Shown piece after piece: positions 7,785 through 14,912 of a DNA stretch of 64,000 bases. The first letter of the stretch is position 1, and each line of letters opens with the position of its first letter. Made by a program: the position numbers and the translations under genes. The stretch comes from Novosphingobium malaysiense. GTDB taxonomy: Bacteria; Pseudomonadota; Alphaproteobacteria; Sphingomonadales; Sphingomonadaceae. The DNA lies in contig NZ_JTDI01000008.1 in NCBI RefSeq assembly GCF_000802225.1, positions 1-64,000 of the forward strand. Reading direction: 5' to 3'. Under the pieces are notes generated by a model, which was given only the letters and a program-made list of their open reading frames with translations, ran no database searches and was not told where the DNA came from.

Positions 7785-8509
7785 GCGGCGGAACGCCCGC
7801 CGTCGATAAGATAGGCGCCACCGGTAATGTGCGGCGCCTCACCTGACGCGAGAAACGCGACGAGGGCTGCCACTTCTTCTGGTCTGCCCAGTCGTCCCTG
7901 CGGGTGGCGTGCCACGAGCCGCTCAAGCGCCTCGGGCGAGGTGTGCTCGAGGATCGCCGTTTCGGTGGTGCTGGGACAGACCGCGTTTATGCGGATGTTG
8001 TCTTTTGCATATTCAACCGCACCGGCACGCGTGAGCATCATCATCGCCCCCTTGGAGGCGAGATAGGAGGCGGCCATCGGCGTCGCCCGAAAACTCCCAA
8101 TCGACGCGACGTTGACGATGTTGCCCCCTCCTGCCGCCAGCATGTGTGGGATCACGGCGCGCATCATGGCAAAGGTACCGCGTGCATTTACCGATTGGAC
8201 AAGATCCCAGGTCGCGAAGCTCAGCTCGTGGATTCGCACCTGTTCGCGCCCCGCCGTACCGGCGTTGTTGACCAGGACATCAATGCGCCCATGCTCCTCC
8301 ACGACTTTCGCAACGAGAGCGGCCACGGCAACCTCGTCGGCAACATTGCAGGAGAGAAACTCCACGTCCGGCACCACACGCTGCGGGGTTTGGAGATCGC
8401 AGCACACGACCTTCGCACCTTCGCCGTTCAAGCGTTCAATGCAGGCCGCGCCGATTCCCGACGCACCGCCTGTCACAATTGCAATCTTGCCTTCAAAGCG
8501 TCGGTTCAT
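7781..8509 (-). CDS. SDR-family oxidoreductase
   Basis: A 242-residue classical SDR. The start is taken at the ATG read from 8509 (MNRRFEGK) because a GGAGGAGAGGG ribosome-binding site precedes it; an upstream in-frame start at 8599 would run through the palindromes in the divergent promoter. The cofactor motif TGGASGIG is at residues 13-20, NNAG follows, and the catalytic serine and YLASK (YxxxK) are intact. It is expected to reduce or oxidise a hydroxyl/keto group with NAD(P). It is divergent from the crotonase at 8712 and converges on the NMO-family gene with a four-base overlap of stop codons. Confidence 0.92.
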   Translation of the reverse strand: MNRRFEGKIAIVTGGASGIGAACIERLNGEGAKVVCCDLQTPQRVVPDVEFLSCNVADEVAVAALVAKVVEEHGRIDVLVNNAGTAGREQVRIHELSFATWDLVQSVNARGTFAMMRAVIPHMLAAGGGNIVNVASIGSFRATPMAASYLASKGAMMMLTRAGAVEYAKDNIRINAVCPSTTETAILEHTSPEALERLVARHPQGRLGRPEEVAALVAFLASGEAPHITGGAYLIDGGRSAA

Positions 8510-8586
8510 GCCCTCTCCTCCCGTGCTGCGGTTCATGTGCGCCAAGTCTGACCTAGCAGGAGGGAGCCCTGCCGTGGCCACCGAAA

Positions 8587-8598
8587 TGCACCGGTGCA
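8587..8598. promoter_or_regulatory. 12-bp perfect palindrome next to the cluster operator
   Basis: TGCACCGGTGCA lies two bases before the TTATCG...CGATAA site, in the divergent SDR/crotonase promoter. It could be a second operator or part of a composite site. Confidence 0.4.
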
Positions 8599-8600
8599 CT

Positions 8601-8618
8601 TTATCGAAATAGCGATAA
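8601..8618. promoter_or_regulatory. Cluster operator candidate (TTATCG-N6-CGATAA)
   Basis: TTATCGAAATAGCGATAA has 6-bp arms around six bases. It is one of eight perfect ATCG-N6-CGAT sites in intergenic DNA of this window (others begin at 12114, 12165, 17412, 25363, 31456, 31517 and 47268). It sits between the divergent genes starting at 8509 and 8712. Confidence 0.65.
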
Positions 8619-8711
8619 GTCCCCGCCTCTATCGCGAGCCGCGCCGAGCAATGGCAGGATCAGGTTCAGGACATCAGCGCCGCAAGGCGCCAGAAGCGGA
8701 GACACCGAACA

Positions 8712-9515
8712 ATGGGCGACTACGTCAAATTCGAAAAGCGCGGGCGGATTGCAATCATAACGCTCAACCGTCCGGACAAGCTGAATGCCATCGGCGAAGC
8801 GGAAGACTGCTTCGATCTGATCGACGCTGTCGCCAAGATCGGCGAAGATCGGGAAATCAGCGCCGCAATCCTGACCGGAGAAGGACGCGGCTTCAGCGCC
8901 GGCGGCAATCTGCAGGGCATGAAGGACCGCAACGGGATCGGCCCGCTTGAGCACCCCGCATCGACCCGGACGAACTATCGCCGGGCAATCCAGCAGGTGC
9001 CTCGCGCCTTCCGCGCGCTCGAAGTTCCGATAATCGCAGCCATCAATGGACACGCCATCGGCGTCGGCAATGATCTGGCCTGCCTTTGCGACATCCGCAT
9101 CGCCAGCGCCAAGGCCAAGTTCGCCGCCAGTTTCATCAAGATGGGCCTCATCCCAGGCGACGGTGGCGCTTGGCTGCTCCAGCGGGTTGTCGGCTATTCC
9201 AAGGCCGCCGAGATGATCCTGACCGGAGACGTCCTGAACGCACAGGAAGCGTTGGAATGCGGACTGGTGTCCCGTGTGGTTGAGCCCGAAGAGCTGATGG
9301 ACACCGCGATGGCCCTCGCCGAACGCATTGTTGCCAATCCGGCGCGCTCGCTGCGCATGGCCAAACGCCTGCTGATGACGGCGCAGGATGCCAATCTGGA
9401 CACCGTCCTGGAAATGTCGGCTGCAATGCAGGCGATTGCCCATGAAACAGCAGACCACGCCGAGGCCGTCGACGCCTTCCTTGAAAAGCGCACGCCGACG
9501 TTTACCGGCGCCTAG
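8712..9515 (+). CDS. Crotonase-family protein (GNDLA / PGDGG type)
   Basis: A 267-residue crotonase-fold protein. The oxyanion segments are GRGFSAGGNLQGM (about 58-70) and NGHAIGVGNDLACLCD (about 111-126). The first hydratase glutamate position is aspartate (GVGNDL); the second is phenylalanine (AASFIKMG in place of FGQPExxxG). A further aspartate sits in LIPGDGGAW. Asp-bearing crotonases include dienoyl-CoA isomerases and other non-hydratase enzymes, so an isomerase-type or ring-modifying reaction is plausible but unproven. The gene is divergent from the SDR at 7781-8509 and shares with it the palindromic operator candidate at 8601-8618. Confidence 0.92.
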   Translation: MGDYVKFEKRGRIAIITLNRPDKLNAIGEAEDCFDLIDAVAKIGEDREISAAILTGEGRGFSAGGNLQGMKDRNGIGPLEHPASTRTNYRRAIQQVPRAFRALEVPIIAAINGHAIGVGNDLACLCDIRIASAKAKFAASFIKMGLIPGDGGAWLLQRVVGYSKAAEMILTGDVLNAQEALECGLVSRVVEPEELMDTAMALAERIVANPARSLRMAKRLLMTAQDANLDTVLEMSAAMQAIAHETADHAEAVDAFLEKRTPTFTGA

Positions 9516-9534
9516 CCCCCCTGCGAAGGGGGGC
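9515..9534. terminator. GC hairpin between converging genes
   Basis: Six C at 9516-9521 pair with six G at 9528-9533, plus a flanking G-C pair, around TGCGAA. There is no T-run, so it is at best a weak terminator separating the crotonase and the aldehyde dehydrogenase. Confidence 0.4.
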
Positions 9535-9542
9535 GGGGCCGG

Positions 9543-11030
9543 TCAGACTCGGATACTCATCCCGACACCCTTGATGCGGATGAATTCCTCAAGCCCGGCC
9601 TTGCCGCCCTCGCGTCCGAAACCTGAATTACCGAGGCCGCCGAAGGGGGAACCGGCGGAGTAGGCCGGTCCTGCCTGGTTCACATAGACCGTGCCGGCAT
9701 GGAGCCGGCGGACCATACGTTGCGCCACGTCCAGGTCGTGCGTCTGGACATAGGCCGACAGACCGTATTCGGTAGCGTTGGCAAGCTCGACAGCCTCATC
9801 CTCGGTCCGGAACTTGAACGCGCACAACACCGGTCCGAAGACTTCCTTTTGCGCAATCTCCGAATTGGGATCGACATCGGCGATCAGCGTGGGCTCGACG
9901 AAGTGTCCGGTTTCCCCGACGGCCTGCCCACCGGTCAGGAAACGGCCCGCCTTGCTGGAGCGCGCCTCCTCGATCATGGCCTGCACACGGTTATAGGCGA
10001 CTTGGTTGACCATTGGCCCGACAAGCACATCGTCGTTTGCCGGATCTCCGTAGGGAAGCTGCTCGATCGTTGCCTGAGCCATTTCCAGGAACTGGTCGTA
10101 GATATCCTCGTGGACCATCGCCCGTGTCGGGATGGCACATCCTTGCCCGCTGTTACTGAAAGCAAAGCCCACGCTGTAGGGCACCACTTCTGCCAAATCC
10201 GCGTCAGGAAATACCAGATTTGCTGATTTTCCACCCAACTCGAAGACGCACGGCTTAAGTGTCTCCGCCGCCGAACGCATGATCGCCCGAGCGCCAACGG
10301 GCCCCCCGGTGAAGGAGATCTTGTCCACGCCGGGGTTCCGGACCAGAGCCTCACCGGCCTCGACGGCCCCAGGTACCACGTTGATCACGCCCGGGGGAAC
10401 CCCCGCCTCAAGTGCAAGTTCAACGAACAGCTGAGCAGAAAACGGCGTAAATTCAGCGGGTTTGATAACCACGGTATTACCCGCCGCCAGCGATGGCGGC
10501 ACCTTCATCGCCAGCGACAGCATCGGCGCATTCCAGGTGATAATATGGGCAATTACCCCGTAGGGCTCAGGAACGGTGTATTCGAAATGGTCGTTGGGCC
10601 AGGTGCTGGTGACCAGCCCTTCGATCTTGTCGGCCCAGCCCGCATAGTAGCGGGTCCAGCCAACGATGCGCGGCCACATCCCAGCCCACGACGTGCGGGG
10701 AATACCGTTTTCGACGACCGAAATCTTGGCAAAACGCTCCGCATTATCCTCGACCATCGCGGCGAAACGCTGAAGGATGACGGCCCGATCAAAAGGCTTC
10801 ATGTCACGCCAGGCCGGCAGTGCAGCACGAGCGGCAGCGACAGCAGCGTCGACGTCTGACGGGCCCGCGAGCGGGATTTCGCCCTGCGCCTGCCCGGTCG
10901 TCGTGTTGATGTGCTCGATGGTTCCCCGCGAACCTGAATCGAGCTGACGATCCCCGATCACCAGTTTGGCCTTCGGTAAGGCAGTTGCCATTTCGGCATG
11001 GAGGGCGGGATTGACCGGGACGAAGTTCAT
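9543..11030 (-). CDS. Aldehyde dehydrogenase (NAD(P)-dependent)
   Basis: A 495-residue ALDH-superfamily enzyme of normal length. Catalytic Glu264 is in FELGGKS and the nucleophile Cys298 in SGQGCAIPTR. The cofactor-binding segment contains TWNAP and KPAEFTP, and GVDKISFTGGPVGAR follows. It oxidises an aldehyde to the acid in the cytoplasm. Likely local aldehyde sources are the alcohol dehydrogenase (17541), the LuxC-type reductase (41429) and the carboxylic acid reductase (48707), although the latter two would run in the opposite direction. It stands alone on the minus strand, 188 bases downstream of the GntR gene, and converges on the crotonase. Confidence 0.95.
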   Translation of the reverse strand: MNFVPVNPALHAEMATALPKAKLVIGDRQLDSGSRGTIEHINTTTGQAQGEIPLAGPSDVDAAVAAARAALPAWRDMKPFDRAVILQRFAAMVEDNAERFAKISVVENGIPRTSWAGMWPRIVGWTRYYAGWADKIEGLVTSTWPNDHFEYTVPEPYGVIAHIITWNAPMLSLAMKVPPSLAAGNTVVIKPAEFTPFSAQLFVELALEAGVPPGVINVVPGAVEAGEALVRNPGVDKISFTGGPVGARAIMRSAAETLKPCVFELGGKSANLVFPDADLAEVVPYSVGFAFSNSGQGCAIPTRAMVHEDIYDQFLEMAQATIEQLPYGDPANDDVLVGPMVNQVAYNRVQAMIEEARSSKAGRFLTGGQAVGETGHFVEPTLIADVDPNSEIAQKEVFGPVLCAFKFRTEDEAVELANATEYGLSAYVQTHDLDVAQRMVRRLHAGTVYVNQAGPAYSAGSPFGGLGNSGFGREGGKAGLEEFIRIKGVGMSIRV

Positions 11031-11130
11031 AAAGGCCTCTTCGGTTTTCTAGCGCACGCGGCGCTCCTCCCGGTCCTTCTGATCGGCCAGTTCCTTGCCC
11101 GCAATCGTTCTGCAGCGATCCGAGCGAGGT

Positions 11131-11144
11131 ATCGTTGATATGAT
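11131..11144. promoter_or_regulatory. Weak cluster-operator-like site upstream of the aldehyde dehydrogenase
   Basis: ATCG-TTGATA-TGAT differs from the cluster motif by one base in the right arm and lies 101 bases upstream of the aldehyde dehydrogenase start. Its right half does not match the otherwise conserved TGCGAT, so it is the least certain member. Confidence 0.25.
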
Positions 11145-11218
11145 TGCTGGGGCCGTCTTGACCTGTATCAAGACGCAGCAGGCAAGCCGTTTACGCCGGC
11201 CATGCCGGCTCCAAAGCG

Positions 11219-11995
11219 TCAGCCTTTGAACTCGATGGCGTAGCTGTAACGTTCCGGATGATAAACGACGTTCGCCACTTCGATGAGCCTGCTGCCCGCA
11301 TAGTAGGAACGCTTGACTTTGAGCACTGGCGAATCGGCATCGATCCCAAGGTGCTTGCCGGCCTGCTTACCCGCGCGCGCCGGTTTGATCGTCTGCTCCG
11401 CACGGGTGATCTGCACGTTGGCGACCTGTTCCACCAAGCGCACCACCGGAACTCTGCCGCACAACTGGTCCGGCGATAGCTGAAGGCCGATCTCCGGGCG
11501 AAACCAGATCTCCAAGTATGCGGTAGGGCCTTCATCGAGCGAACCTACGGTGGTCAGTAGAACAGCTTTCTCCCCATCTTCGAGGCTGAAACTGTGCTGG
11601 ATATCCTTGGGCGGCACCTTCTCTTCGAAGGAGATCGGACGCGTGGTGAGCGAACCGGCAACCGCAAGAAACTCGTTCAAGGAGCCGGTCAAATGGCTGT
11701 TGATGCCGCGCGGCTTCTCCGAAACGAAGGATCCCACACCGCGTCGGCGTTCGATCAGCCCCTGCTGCTGCAAACCGGCAAGCGCACGGCGTACGGTGAT
11801 GCGACTGACGCCATACTCGTGGCAGATCCGATCTTCGGTCGGCAGCGGATCGCCCTTTGCGAATTCCCCGTCATGGATCCGGTCACGCAGTCGCTGCTCC
11901 AGCTGATAGTAAAGCGGAACAGGCCCCGCTTCGAGCGCTTCGCGCGGGACGTATGGGCTGTCGTCGCCAACTGTCTGGGGAATGCTCGAAGCCAT
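11219..11995 (-). CDS. GntR-family regulator, HutC subfamily (UTRA domain)
   Basis: A 258-residue regulator. Residues about 25-95 form the GntR winged helix (PLYYQLEQRLRDRIHDGEF, LPTEDRICHEYGVSRITVRR, GLIERRRGVGSFV). From about 110 onward is the UTRA ligand-binding domain ending SPVLKVKRSYY, LIEVANVVYHPERYSYAIEF. HutC-type regulators usually repress catabolic genes until a pathway metabolite binds. It is divergent from the thioesterase gene, and two ATCG-N6-CGAT sites lie in the 251-base region between them. Known HutC operators (TGTA/TACA-like) do not resemble that motif, so it is not the obvious owner of the sites despite its position. Confidence 0.93.
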   Translation of the reverse strand: MASSIPQTVGDDSPYVPREALEAGPVPLYYQLEQRLRDRIHDGEFAKGDPLPTEDRICHEYGVSRITVRRALAGLQQQGLIERRRGVGSFVSEKPRGINSHLTGSLNEFLAVAGSLTTRPISFEEKVPPKDIQHSFSLEDGEKAVLLTTVGSLDEGPTAYLEIWFRPEIGLQLSPDQLCGRVPVVRLVEQVANVQITRAEQTIKPARAGKQAGKHLGIDADSPVLKVKRSYYAGSRLIEVANVVYHPERYSYAIEFKG

Positions 11996-12113
11996 ACAGC
12001 GTCTCTATCTCGTTTCTATGACGAACTCATGCAGGAATTCGACCGTTGCCGAAATTTCGCGGCCATCCATCGAAGCTGCGACCGGTTCTCTTGGCAAGCG
12101 CGATCGCGCGCTT

Positions 12114-12127
12114 ATCGAGATGGCGAT
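12114..12127. promoter_or_regulatory. Cluster operator candidate, distal of a tandem pair
   Basis: TTATCGAGATGGCGATGC contains ATCG-AGATGG-CGAT at the stated span. It lies 119 bases upstream of the thioesterase start in the divergent GntR/thioesterase region, with its centre 51 bases from that of the second site. Confidence 0.55.
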
Positions 12128-12164
12128 GCGAATAGCCCTTTAGAAGAGAGCCTCCCAAAATCCC

Positions 12165-12178
12165 ATCGCATTTGCGAT
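12165..12178. promoter_or_regulatory. Cluster operator candidate, proximal of a tandem pair
   Basis: CATCGCATTTGCGATTG contains ATCGC-ATTT-GCGAT, 68 bases upstream of the thioesterase start. It matches the extended form ATCGCNNNTGCGAT also seen at 25363 and 31517. Confidence 0.65.
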
Positions 12179-12246
12179 TGTCCCAGGTCAACAATTGTCC
12201 GCTGCCATCGCCAGCCTCATGGAGTGTACAAACGAAAGGGACAACC

Positions 12247-12687
12247 ATGAGCAAGGCGCTACCGCCGAAAAGAGACGACTATCGCCATTCCCTCGCGATA
12301 CCGGTGCGCTGGGCGGACTGCGACGCCTACGGCCATGTAAACAATGCCATCTATTATGCAATGATGGACCAGATTGTCACCGTCTACATCGTAGAAACGG
12401 GTGTGATTGCCATGAATACGTCGCCCTCGATCGGGCTTTGCGTGTCAAGCGCGTGCGATTTTCACCAGAGCCTCGAATTTCCCGAAATCATCGACGCGCG
12501 GTTACGCGTTGGCCGGATTGGGGAAAAAAGCGTCCGTTACGAGATAGGGCTGTTCAAGGATGGAATCGAGGAGCCGGCTGCTACCGGCCATTTCGTGCAC
12601 GTCTACGTCGATCGTCACACACGCAAGCCAGTTCAACTGACAGCGGCCCAACGCGAAGCCCTATCACCATTGCTGGTCGAGGAATAA
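12247..12687 (+). CDS. Acyl-CoA thioesterase, hotdog fold (4HBT type)
   Basis: 146 residues from the ATG at 12247, chosen because GAAAGGG lies six bases upstream; an in-frame ATG at 12172 would put the start inside the operator at 12165-12178. The segment PVRWADCDAYGHVNNAIYY (about 20-38) is the 4-hydroxybenzoyl-CoA thioesterase signature with its active-site aspartate, and the later FHQSLEFPEIIDARLRVGRIG completes the hotdog strand pattern. It hydrolyses an acyl- or aryl-CoA in the cytoplasm, perhaps to free trapped CoA during catabolism. It is a single-gene unit between two operator candidates and a long hairpin. Confidence 0.92.
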   Translation: MSKALPPKRDDYRHSLAIPVRWADCDAYGHVNNAIYYAMMDQIVTVYIVETGVIAMNTSPSIGLCVSSACDFHQSLEFPEIIDARLRVGRIGEKSVRYEIGLFKDGIEEPAATGHFVHVYVDRHTRKPVQLTAAQREALSPLLVEE

Positions 12688-12712
12688 AACGCCCCCAGTG
12701 GGACCACAACTT

Positions 12713-12747
12713 GGGCGCTATTCCGTTTCAAGAACGGAATAGCGCCC
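12713..12747. terminator. 15-bp perfect hairpin between converging genes
   Basis: Bases 12713-12727 (GGGCGCTATTCCGTT) pair perfectly with 12733-12747 around a five-base loop TCAAG. No T-run follows on either strand. It sits between the thioesterase and PhyH stop codons and probably acts as a bidirectional terminator or transcript stabiliser. Confidence 0.65.
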
Positions 12748-12761
12748 GGTTGGGAGCAGGT

Positions 12762-13772
12762 TCAGGGCCGCGAGCCCATCCGTAGCATCGCCGCGCGATC
12801 GCCTTCGCGAACGACGCACAGGTCCATGCCCGGCTTCGTCACATCGGCAAATTCCTCGAACTTCTCTTTCTGCCCGGGGTCACGGACGCGAATGTACGTC
12901 GAAGGATCGACCGACAGCGTCACCGTACCCACGTTCTCGTCTTCCGACGTCAGCGTAATGCTGTCGGATGTGACCGAATTCACGGTTGCCGCAAAAGTGG
13001 TCGGGTTGCGGGCCGACTGCACGCGCGTGTCGAACGTAACGCGCAGGCGGTCCGAGGTGTTGGGCAGGCCCGCATGCGGCGAATAGGGATGCACGACCAA
13101 CAGATCGCCCGGCTCGAAGTCGACGGTCGCCCAGCTGTCCGGGTCGATGACGTCGTCAGGGATCGGGAAATTCCCGCCCTTGCCGAGGTTATGAAAGTAC
13201 CCCTTGTGGTTCTGGCCGACGGCAATGGTCAGGCCGCCCACTTCGCGCGGGCACGGCGTCAGCGGAATCCAGAGCGGCTTGTAGTCGTGGATACCGGGCG
13301 AATAGAAACCATCCTGATGGACCATCGTCACCGGGCCGTTGGGCGGATAGAGCCGGTACTGCACGATCGGAACCATCGAGGGCTCCTCGCCCAGGATCTT
13401 GGCGAGAACTTCCTGATTGCGCGGGTAGCTGACCAGCCGCTTGGAGATGCCGGAAAAGCAGGGCTTCTCCTCGCTGCCCGGGGGATAGGCCTTGCCAGTC
13501 CACTTCGCGGTCTCATCGCCTTTTTCGACCAGACCGAATTCGTCGGCGGCCACGGCCAGCATCGCTTCACGCGCTTCCTTGACCGAATCCGGGTCGAGCA
13601 CGTTGCGGAAGAAGAGGTAGCCGTTCTTCTCGTAGAACGCTTCGAGCGCGTCGTGATCGTCAAGCAGGTCGTTGCAGACCTCGAACTTGCGCTTCGGATC
13701 GATGGACAGCGTATCGAGATTGGTCGCATCGGGCCGGTCAATCGGCGGGAATATCTTTGGGGGGGCATTCAT
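12762..13772 (-). CDS. PhyH-family Fe(II)/2-oxoglutarate dioxygenase, copy 1
   Basis: A 336-residue phytanoyl-CoA-dioxygenase-like protein. The iron ligands are visible as H152-Q-D154 (VHQDGFYSPG) and H233 (HPYSPHAG), with an arginine-rich DRLRVTFDTRVQ segment that would bind 2-oxoglutarate. It would hydroxylate an unactivated carbon using O2 and 2-oxoglutarate. A close paralogue, about two-thirds identical by eye over the core, lies at 47365-48390. Both have a C-terminal extension after the core (about 70 residues, ending DRAAMLRMGSRP here). An ACGGAT direct repeat with 21-bp spacing lies upstream, next to an AraC-family gene, and is probably its activator site. Confidence 0.92.
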   Translation of the reverse strand: MNAPPKIFPPIDRPDATNLDTLSIDPKRKFEVCNDLLDDHDALEAFYEKNGYLFFRNVLDPDSVKEAREAMLAVAADEFGLVEKGDETAKWTGKAYPPGSEEKPCFSGISKRLVSYPRNQEVLAKILGEEPSMVPIVQYRLYPPNGPVTMVHQDGFYSPGIHDYKPLWIPLTPCPREVGGLTIAVGQNHKGYFHNLGKGGNFPIPDDVIDPDSWATVDFEPGDLLVVHPYSPHAGLPNTSDRLRVTFDTRVQSARNPTTFAATVNSVTSDSITLTSEDENVGTVTLSVDPSTYIRVRDPGQKEKFEEFADVTKPGMDLCVVREGDRAAMLRMGSRP

Positions 13773-13829
13773 GTCGTTTTCTCCCAGTGTGTTGTTGACA
13801 CCATATTGCCACGATCACGAAGGGCATTA

Positions 13830-13856
13830 ACGGATTAGATTCGACAATTTACGGAT
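13830..13856. promoter_or_regulatory. AraC-type direct repeat ACGGAT-N15-ACGGAT upstream of PhyH copy 1
   Basis: ACGGAT occurs at 13830-13835 and 13851-13856, exactly 21 bp (two helical turns) apart, with ACAA at 13844-13847. The same words, spacing and internal ACAA occur at 48452-48478 upstream of the paralogous dioxygenase. Here the pair ends 84 bases before the dioxygenase start and overlaps the last codons of the AraC-family gene. Confidence 0.65.
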
Positions 13857-14814
13857 AATTATTATCAGTCCGCCAGGTACTCGCACTCACCCCGGCCCGC
13901 TGGCGGAACGCCTCGCGAAAATTGCGCGCATCGTTGTATCCCACGGCAGCCGCGATGCTCTCTATGCTGCGGTTGGATTGCGCCAGCATGCGCTTGGCCG
14001 TGGTAAAGCGCAGATCGCTGACGTATTCGCTCGGCGTGCGCCCCAGCTCGGCCTTGAAGCGTCGCGTCAGCATGGCCTGACTGACACTGAGTTCCTGCGC
14101 CAGCCCGGCGATCGAGACCGGTCCGGTAAAGCGCTGCTCCAGCCAGAGGCGCGCGGATTCCACCAGCGGGTCGCGGGCGACGGCCTCACGCGATTCGACG
14201 GTCTGCCCCATAACCGAGCGCAACCAGTGCCCCGCAGCGGGCGAGAGAACCCGGTCGAATGCGCGGGCCACAAGTTCGTCGTCGCAAGCGGTGCCGCGGC
14301 TTAGCAGGATATTGCCCCGTTCCACGATCTCGCGATGATCGTCCTGCTTCGCGCGCGGGAAGATTTCGCGCAGCGTGGGCGCAAGCGCAGGAACGACCGG
14401 AAAGGCGAAATCGCGCACCAGCCCGGCCGATACCAGAAGAGAGATCGCCGAGCCGCTGGCGCCGATGAGGCTTCCCGAACCGCCAAGACCGGCAAGCCAG
14501 TCCACAACGGGCCGCAGTTCCTGCAGCCGCTTGGCGAGGAGCGAACCTCCTCCGGTCCGGAAACTCGGCACCCAGACGAAATCGAAACGGTCGTTGCTGG
14601 CAATGGCGCGATCCACCTGCACGGTAACGTGCTCGTCCAGTCGGACTTCGCCCCCGTCGCTGGAAAGCAGGGTCAATTGCATGTCCCTGTTGACCGGTCC
14701 CTCCCCCAGCACGACGCGGTCACGCCGCTCGCTGGCAAGGGCGAAGCCATCCAGCAGCGCGGCCACGCCGCCATGAAAAGCCCCGGGAAGGACAAGCATG
14801 GCCAACTGGATCAT
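13849..14814 (-). CDS. AraC/XylS-family regulator with DJ-1/PfpI-like N-domain (GlxA type)
   Basis: A 321-residue regulator. The N-terminal 190 residues resemble the glutamine-amidotransferase-like (DJ-1/PfpI) domain of GlxA regulators, but the nucleophile loop reads GASGSA without cysteine, so it is probably a sensing rather than catalytic domain. The C-terminal 105 residues carry two helix-turn-helices (VSIAGLAQELSVSQAMLTRRFKAELGRTPSEYV and SIESIAAAVGYNDARNFREAFRQRAG). It is followed by the PhyH gene on the same strand, and the 21-bp-spaced ACGGAT repeat lies between them, which makes this protein the best candidate activator of both dioxygenase copies. Confidence 0.93.
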   Translation of the reverse strand: MIQLAMLVLPGAFHGGVAALLDGFALASERRDRVVLGEGPVNRDMQLTLLSSDGGEVRLDEHVTVQVDRAIASNDRFDFVWVPSFRTGGGSLLAKRLQELRPVVDWLAGLGGSGSLIGASGSAISLLVSAGLVRDFAFPVVPALAPTLREIFPRAKQDDHREIVERGNILLSRGTACDDELVARAFDRVLSPAAGHWLRSVMGQTVESREAVARDPLVESARLWLEQRFTGPVSIAGLAQELSVSQAMLTRRFKAELGRTPSEYVSDLRFTTAKRMLAQSNRSIESIAAAVGYNDARNFREAFRQRAGVSASTWRTDNNYP

Positions 14815-14912
14815 GATGACAGCCTTCCGTTCGCATCAACCCGCAGCGCCGCAAGAGCCTTACTTGCGCCTCGCGGTCAACGCGGTTTCAATCCAGCCCG
14901 CCGTGCCGCCGC

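Noticed and set aside
11104..11119. ATCG-N8-CGAT upstream of the aldehyde dehydrogenase
   Set aside because: The spacer is eight bases instead of six, which changes the helical face, so it is not counted in the motif set.
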